NCBI RefSeq assembly: GCF_003148825.1
Contig: NZ_QGGZ01000001.1
Coordinates: 558,001-622,000, forward strand
Source: Streptomyces sp. CG 926
Lineage (GTDB): Bacteria > Actinomycetota > Actinomycetes > Streptomycetales > Streptomycetaceae
Reading direction: 5' to 3'
Length of the DNA: 64,000 nucleotides
Made by a program: the position numbers and the translations under genes. Positions within the stretch are counted from its first letter, which is position 1, and every line of letters starts with the position of its first letter. Shown one piece after another: positions 60,322 through 64,000 of the stretch. The notes under the pieces are model-generated. The model was not told where the DNA came from. It did not search any database and worked only from the letters and a program-made list of their open reading frames with translations.

Positions 60322-61091
60322 CGGGCGGTACCGGTCGGGGCGGCCGGCAGGGCCGCCAGGTCCTGCTCGCGGACGAGGTCGAAGCGCAGGGCCAGCGAGA
60401 CCAGGGTCTCCTTCTTGCCGACCAGCCGCGGCCCCGGATCCACGGTGTCGGGGCCGGGCTTGAGGCGGAGTTTGACCGCGAGGTAGTCGATGTTCCACTG
60501 CACGGCGGCGCGGTTGGCCGCGGGCCAGGACGGTTTCAGCCGTTCGACCACCTGCTCGACGGTGGGCAGGGGCGCGTGCGGTTCGCCGCGCAGCCTCGGT
60601 TCGCAGAGGGCGGTGAGCACCAGGAAGTACCGGCTGGAGCGGTCGAGCGGGAAGGGGACCACGGTCGGCTCCCCGTCGGGCTCGCCGGGGGCGTCCCGGT
60701 CGGCGTAGTCGTGACGTGGCGCCCAGACGTCCAGGGTGAGCAGTTCGGAGCCGGCGGGCAGGACGAGCCGGGCGAATTCGAAGGGGACCGGTGCGTCCAG
60801 CCGGCCGGGGGCTATCTTGATGTGCTCGCCGGCGCCTTCGGGGTTCTCGACCACGTACGTCGCCGAGCGGGAGAAGTTGCCGATCGACCAGTACGTGGCG
60901 GTGGCGGTGATCTCTCCCGCCGAACGCGAGACGCCGGCGTGCGGGACCCGTAAGGTGTGCGGGCCTCCCCCTAAGGCGCCGTACGGGTGACCGACGGGTT
61001 CACGGCCGAACCGGAGGGTCTGCCCCGGTGCCAGGCGGATCTGTGCGTTCGGGGACATGGTGGGCCCCGGAACCACGATGATGCTGTTCAC
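60318..61091 (-). CDS. FHA-like domain protein, partner of the kinase
   Basis: The protein has 257 aa. The N-terminal 110 residues have FHA-like features: RLAPGQTLRFGREPVGH, then LRVPHAGVSRSAGEITAT (R and S of the phosphothreonine site) and YWSIGNFSRSATYVVENPEG. The C-terminal part is helical, with WNIDYLAVKLRLK and FDLVREQDLAAL. FHA domains read phospho-Thr, so it is likely a substrate or adaptor of the kinase that follows with a 4-bp overlap. GTG 61091 is chosen because GGGGAAGGAAGC precedes it. Confidence 0.75.
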   Translation of the reverse strand: MNSIIVVPGPTMSPNAQIRLAPGQTLRFGREPVGHPYGALGGGPHTLRVPHAGVSRSAGEITATATYWSIGNFSRSATYVVENPEGAGEHIKIAPGRLDAPVPFEFARLVLPAGSELLTLDVWAPRHDYADRDAPGEPDGEPTVVPFPLDRSSRYFLVLTALCEPRLRGEPHAPLPTVEQVVERLKPSWPAANRAAVQWNIDYLAVKLRLKPGPDTVDPGPRLVGKKETLVSLALRFDLVREQDLAALPAAPTGTAR

Positions 61092-61165
61092 ACTGCTTCC
61101 TTCCCCGGAGGTGCAGGGGAAGGCTAGCCGGCGGAATCAATCTTTCCCACAACAATGGCTTGTCT

Positions 61166-62038
61166 TCAGCACTCCCCGCGCCACTGGAAGCGCTCGATGG
61201 TCCGGCCGCCGGCGGGAAGGTTCCCGCGTCCCTCGTCCCAACCTCGGTGCAGGCAGGCGCTGCCGCCCTCCCGGAAGTACACCTGTACGTGGTCGTAACC
61301 CGGCTGCGGCGTGCCGTTGTTGAAGTAGGACCGGCGCGGCCCGCACGTGCTCCGGGGCTCGTCGACGGCGGAACGGCAGACGGTGCCGGTGCCGTCGGCC
61401 CCCGAGTAGAAGCAGACGTAGCCGGGCGGGCAGTCCTGCCAGGCCGGGGGCGGGGTGCCGGCGCAGTTGCGGCTGGTGACGCTCGGCCACTCCTTCGCGG
61501 CGCCCGAGTACTCGATCCCGTCGAAGTGGGCCGGGACGCGGTGGCTCTCGTCGGTGAAGTCGCCGGAGGCCAGATAGCGCTGCTCGTAGTGCAGGTGGGA
61601 CCACTGCGAGGCACCCGTGGTGCCGATCCGGCCGATCCGCGTGGACGGCTGGACGGGGTCGCCCTTCTTGACGTAGGTCGCCGGGTCGTCCTTGAGGTGG
61701 TAGTACGCCGTGAACCAGCCGTTGCCGTGGCTGATCTGGATGGTGTTGCCCGAGCCGTTCGTCCAGTACGTGGCGGACACGGTGCCGGCGGCGGACGCCA
61801 GGACGGGCAGGGCGTCGGAGCCGGTGTTGCCCTCCACCACCATGTCCAGCGCGGGGTCGTGGCCCCAGGTGTTCAGCTGCCAGGTGGTCCCGCAGGGGAA
61901 CGGTAGTTGGAACGGCGGCTTCGCCGCGACGGAGGCAGGGGCGGGGGCGGCGGCGGCCGAGGCGGGCGTACCTGCCCCCACCAGGCCCGCCAGACACATC
62001 AGCACCACCGCCCACAGCCTGCTCGGATACCGCAGCAC
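61166..62038 (-). CDS. Secreted M23 metallopeptidase with I36-like C-terminus
   Basis: The protein has 290 aa. A signal peptide is evident (MLRYPSRLWAVVLMCLAGLV, cut after about AGTPASA). The M23/LytM zinc site is formed by H and D in WGHDPALDMVV and the H-x-H in SQWSHLHYEQ, with the Gly-rich TVSATYWTNGSGNTIQISHG as usual. The last 100 residues are Cys-rich and I36-inhibitor-like (CPPGYVCFYSGADGTGTVCR, RRSYFNNGT). It probably acts on peptidoglycan outside the cell. GTG 62038 has GGAGGGGAAG in front. The I36-like domain is shared with the kinase two genes away. Confidence 0.8.
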   Translation of the reverse strand: MLRYPSRLWAVVLMCLAGLVGAGTPASAAAAPAPASVAAKPPFQLPFPCGTTWQLNTWGHDPALDMVVEGNTGSDALPVLASAAGTVSATYWTNGSGNTIQISHGNGWFTAYYHLKDDPATYVKKGDPVQPSTRIGRIGTTGASQWSHLHYEQRYLASGDFTDESHRVPAHFDGIEYSGAAKEWPSVTSRNCAGTPPPAWQDCPPGYVCFYSGADGTGTVCRSAVDEPRSTCGPRRSYFNNGTPQPGYDHVQVYFREGGSACLHRGWDEGRGNLPAGGRTIERFQWRGEC

Positions 62039-62188
62039 GTCTTCCCCTCCCGGCGCCTGTGGACGCGCCCGGACGGGCGGTCTCCCGCGTCATGTTGGGG
62101 TCGGCGCCCGGGCCGCGCCACCTCGTAGCTACGAGGGTGGGGTGCGGGCGGCGCTCTGCTACCGCCGCCGGGCCGAAGGAGCCGTCCT

Positions 62189-62854
62189 CTAGGGCTCGAT
62201 GAGCCCGACCCGGATCGCGTACCGGGTCAGTTCCAGCCGGTCGCGCATCCCGAGCTTCTGGAGCAGGTTGGCCCGGTGGCGCTCCACGGTCTTGGCGCTG
62301 ATGACCAGGAGGTCGCCGATCTCCTTCGAGGAATGGCCCTCCGCGACGAGCTTGAGGATCTCCTCCTCGCGCTCGGTGATCGCCCGGGCGGGCAGCGGGT
62401 CGCCCTGGCGGGCCCGGTCCAGGTAGTTGCGGATGAGGGTGGTCTCGGCCCCGGGATAGATGAACGGCTCGTCCCGGATCGCCGCCCGGCACGCCTCGAC
62501 CAGGTCGCGGTCGGCGACCGACTTGGGGACGTAGCCGGCCGCCCCGGCCTTGAGCGCCTCGAAGAAGTACTGCTCGTTGTCGTACATGGTCAGGATGAGG
62601 ATGCGCAGCTCCGGACGCAGCCGGGAGAGTTCCCGCGCGGCCTGCAGTCCGGTCATCCGGGGCATCGCCACGTCGAGCACGGCGAGGTCCACCTCCCCGG
62701 TACGGGCCAGGGCGACGGCCTCCGCTCCGTCCCCGGCCTCGGCGACCACCGTCAGGTCCGGCTCGGCGTCGAGGATGAGCCGGACCCCGCGCCGTACGAG
62801 GGCGTGGTCGTCGGCGAGCAGCACACGGGTCGGCGGCCGTTCAGGATCGGTCAA
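62189..62854 (-). CDS. NarL/LuxR-family response regulator
   Basis: The protein has 221 aa. The receiver has the acidic pocket VLLADDHALVRRGVRLIL, phospho-acceptor Asp in VDLAVLDVAMPRMTG and conserved Lys in GYVPKSVADRDLV. The C-terminus is a LuxR-type helix-turn-helix (ITEREEEILKLVAEGHSSKE, then ISAKTVERHRANLLQKLGMR). Its start overlaps the kinase gene stop by 4 bp, so the two form a two-component pair. Target genes are not evident; the adjacent M23 peptidase gene on the same strand is one candidate. Confidence 0.9.
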   Translation of the reverse strand: MTDPERPPTRVLLADDHALVRRGVRLILDAEPDLTVVAEAGDGAEAVALARTGEVDLAVLDVAMPRMTGLQAARELSRLRPELRILILTMYDNEQYFFEALKAGAAGYVPKSVADRDLVEACRAAIRDEPFIYPGAETTLIRNYLDRARQGDPLPARAITEREEEILKLVAEGHSSKEIGDLLVISAKTVERHRANLLQKLGMRDRLELTRYAIRVGLIEP

Positions 62855-63825
62855 CGGGGTTCCTCCGTGGTCGCCGCGGCGGCCGTGGTCACGGCCGGTA
62901 CGTCCAGCTGTACGTCGGTGCCGCCCGTCGGGCCGCTCCCGATGGCGAGGTCGGCGCCGATCAGCAGGGCCCGTTCCCGCATGCCCTGGATCCCGGCGCC
63001 CTCGCCGGCGGCGCCGATGCCCCGCCCGTTGTCGCGGACCAGCAGCAGGACCGCCCCGTCGGGTCGGCCCGACAGGCGCACCTCGACCTCGCTCGCGCCC
63101 GCGTGCCGGGCGGCGTTGGTCAGGGCCTCCTGGGCGACGCGGTAGACGACGAGCTCGGCCGCTTCGTCCAGTGGGGGCACGTGGGGGCCGATGACGTGCC
63201 GAACGGTCAGCGAGCCGCTGGTGAACTCGGCCGTCAGCGCGCGCACGGCACTGTGCAGCCCGAGCTCCTCCAGGACTCCCGGGCGCAGTCTGCGGGCGAT
63301 GCGGCGGATCTCGTCCAGGCTCGTGCGGGTCGTCTCCTGCACCTGGCGGAGCTCCTCCCGCAAGGGGGTCGGGGCGCGGTCGGCGACGTGCTTGAGCTGG
63401 AGCAGGACCGCGGTGAGGGTCTGGCCGACCTCGTCGTGCAGTTCCTGGGCGATGCGGCGCCGTTCGGCTTCCTGCGCGGAGAGGGCGCGGGAGCTGCTGC
63501 CGGCCCGCTCGGCCTCCAGGCGGCCCAGCATGGCGTTGAAGGAGGTGGTCAGCTCGACCACTTCGGCGGGGCCCTCCACCCGTGCCCGGCCGCCGGGGCG
63601 CAGCAGGTCGACCGCGCTCATCGCGCGGGTCAGCCGGCCGAGCGGTGCCAGGCCGATCCGGAGCAGGGCGGCGTTGGCGACGAGCATGGCGGCCAACCCG
63701 GCGAGCAGCACCACGGCCTCGCCGAAGAGCACCGGGGTGGAGACGGTGACCGGTCCGAACAGCAGCAGGACGGCGGTGACGAGGACGGCCGCGTTGAGCA
63801 GGAAGATCCGCCAGTACAGCGACAC
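62851..63825 (-). CDS. Sensor histidine kinase (HisKA_3 type)
   Basis: The protein has 324 aa. Two membrane helices near the N-terminus (IFLLNAAVLVTAVLLLFGPV and EAVVLLAGLAAMLVANAALL) flank only about 10 outside residues, so it probably senses the membrane itself. A HAMP-like linker follows, then the phospho-acceptor box AERRRIAQELHDEVGQTLTA and the ATPase domain (AQEALTNAARHAGAS, VRDNGRGIGAAGEGAGIQGM). GTG 63825 is preferred because GGGAGGG lies 6 bp upstream; an upstream ATG would add a 53-residue Arg/Pro-rich tail without a ribosome site. Confidence 0.88.
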   Translation of the reverse strand: MSLYWRIFLLNAAVLVTAVLLLFGPVTVSTPVLFGEAVVLLAGLAAMLVANAALLRIGLAPLGRLTRAMSAVDLLRPGGRARVEGPAEVVELTTSFNAMLGRLEAERAGSSSRALSAQEAERRRIAQELHDEVGQTLTAVLLQLKHVADRAPTPLREELRQVQETTRTSLDEIRRIARRLRPGVLEELGLHSAVRALTAEFTSGSLTVRHVIGPHVPPLDEAAELVVYRVAQEALTNAARHAGASEVEVRLSGRPDGAVLLLVRDNGRGIGAAGEGAGIQGMRERALLIGADLAIGSGPTGGTDVQLDVPAVTTAAAATTEEPR

Positions 63826-64000
63826 GGGCGTCCCTCCCCTGGTTCCGGGTCCGCCGCTCCGGCGGACCGCTCGCTTCCGCGGTCCCCGCCGATGTGCTCT
63901 CGCACCTGCGGTGACCTGCGGTGGGACCGGTGTCCCCGGTTCAGCCTGTCGGGTGCCGGGAGTCTTGTCCATCCGTGCCGGCACCCATCATCGGCTCGCC

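Noticed and set aside
1..64000. tRNA genes as the island attachment site, and CRISPR arrays
   Set aside because: No cloverleaf-like sequence was noticed at either island end, and no regularly spaced short repeats were seen anywhere. The corA 3' repeat explains the ends instead.

Overview
The window is high-GC actinobacterial DNA and almost certainly comes from a Streptomyces chromosome. The signs are strong third-position GC, GTG starts, 4-base GTGA/ATGA overlaps, a DUF6415-type protein, MAB_1171c-type and I36-inhibitor proteins, and two RiPP clusters. No rRNA, tRNA or CRISPR array was seen.

Region 1 (1-2.1 kb) is host backbone: the end of a winged-helix (AlkZ-like) gene and an intact corA. 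The last 181 bp of the corA reading frame recur, base for base, at 25.0-25.2 kb. The 23 kb between the two copies reads as an integrated island sitting in the 3' end of corA.

Region 2 (2.2-25.2 kb) is that island. Its first half holds a TPR regulator with a GNAT acetyltransferase, then a tightly overlapping operon: DUF6415 protein, GT8, APH-type kinase, GT2, PIG-L deacetylase, P-loop kinase, GT4. This looks like a small cryptic pathway for a glycosylated metabolite. A second APH-fold kinase and an amber-interrupted serine hydrolase follow. The second half looks like a defence island: a HAD-phosphoribosyltransferase facing a DprA-like protein (ShosTA-like composition), a 1771-aa sacsin-type ATPase with a C-terminal NOV/DUF3883 nuclease-like domain, and an overlapping two-gene module (PD-(D/E)XK-like protein plus an unrecognised 475-aa protein).

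Region 3 (25.2-29.7 kb) is scarred. It has an SMI1/KNR4-like gene, a hypothetical gene, an eroded tyrosine integrase, an intact Ser/Thr kinase with Sel1-like repeats (an internally deleted copy lies at 22 kb inside the island), and a truncated amidohydrolase. A dispersed repeat built on a doubled GGGGAGAAT core occurs five times in the window, and one copy abuts the second corA end.

Region 4 (29.7-46.8 kb) starts with a MAB_1171c / ImmA-IrrE / XRE trio and a GntR regulator. Two adjacent RiPP clusters follow: a lasso-peptide cluster (precursor, cyclase, RRE, B2 peptidase, ABC exporter) and a class I lanthipeptide cluster (FDLD-box precursor with six Cys, hairpin, LanC, LanB, ABC transporter, F420-type LLM oxidoreductase, erythromycin-esterase-like protein). 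A small LuxR-type regulator lies between them.

Region 5 (46.8-51.9 kb) is a type VII-secreted polymorphic toxin locus: two WXG100 proteins, a 558-aa protein ending in an RNase A-like toxin domain, a putative immunity protein, then an orphan second RNase A-like tip with its own CdiI-like immunity gene.

Region 6 (51.9-64 kb) holds a 1539-aa HEAT-repeat protein, an exonuclease-BRCT-TerD fusion, an unusual kinase-I36 membrane protein with an FHA-like partner, a secreted M23-I36 protein and a NarL-type two-component pair.
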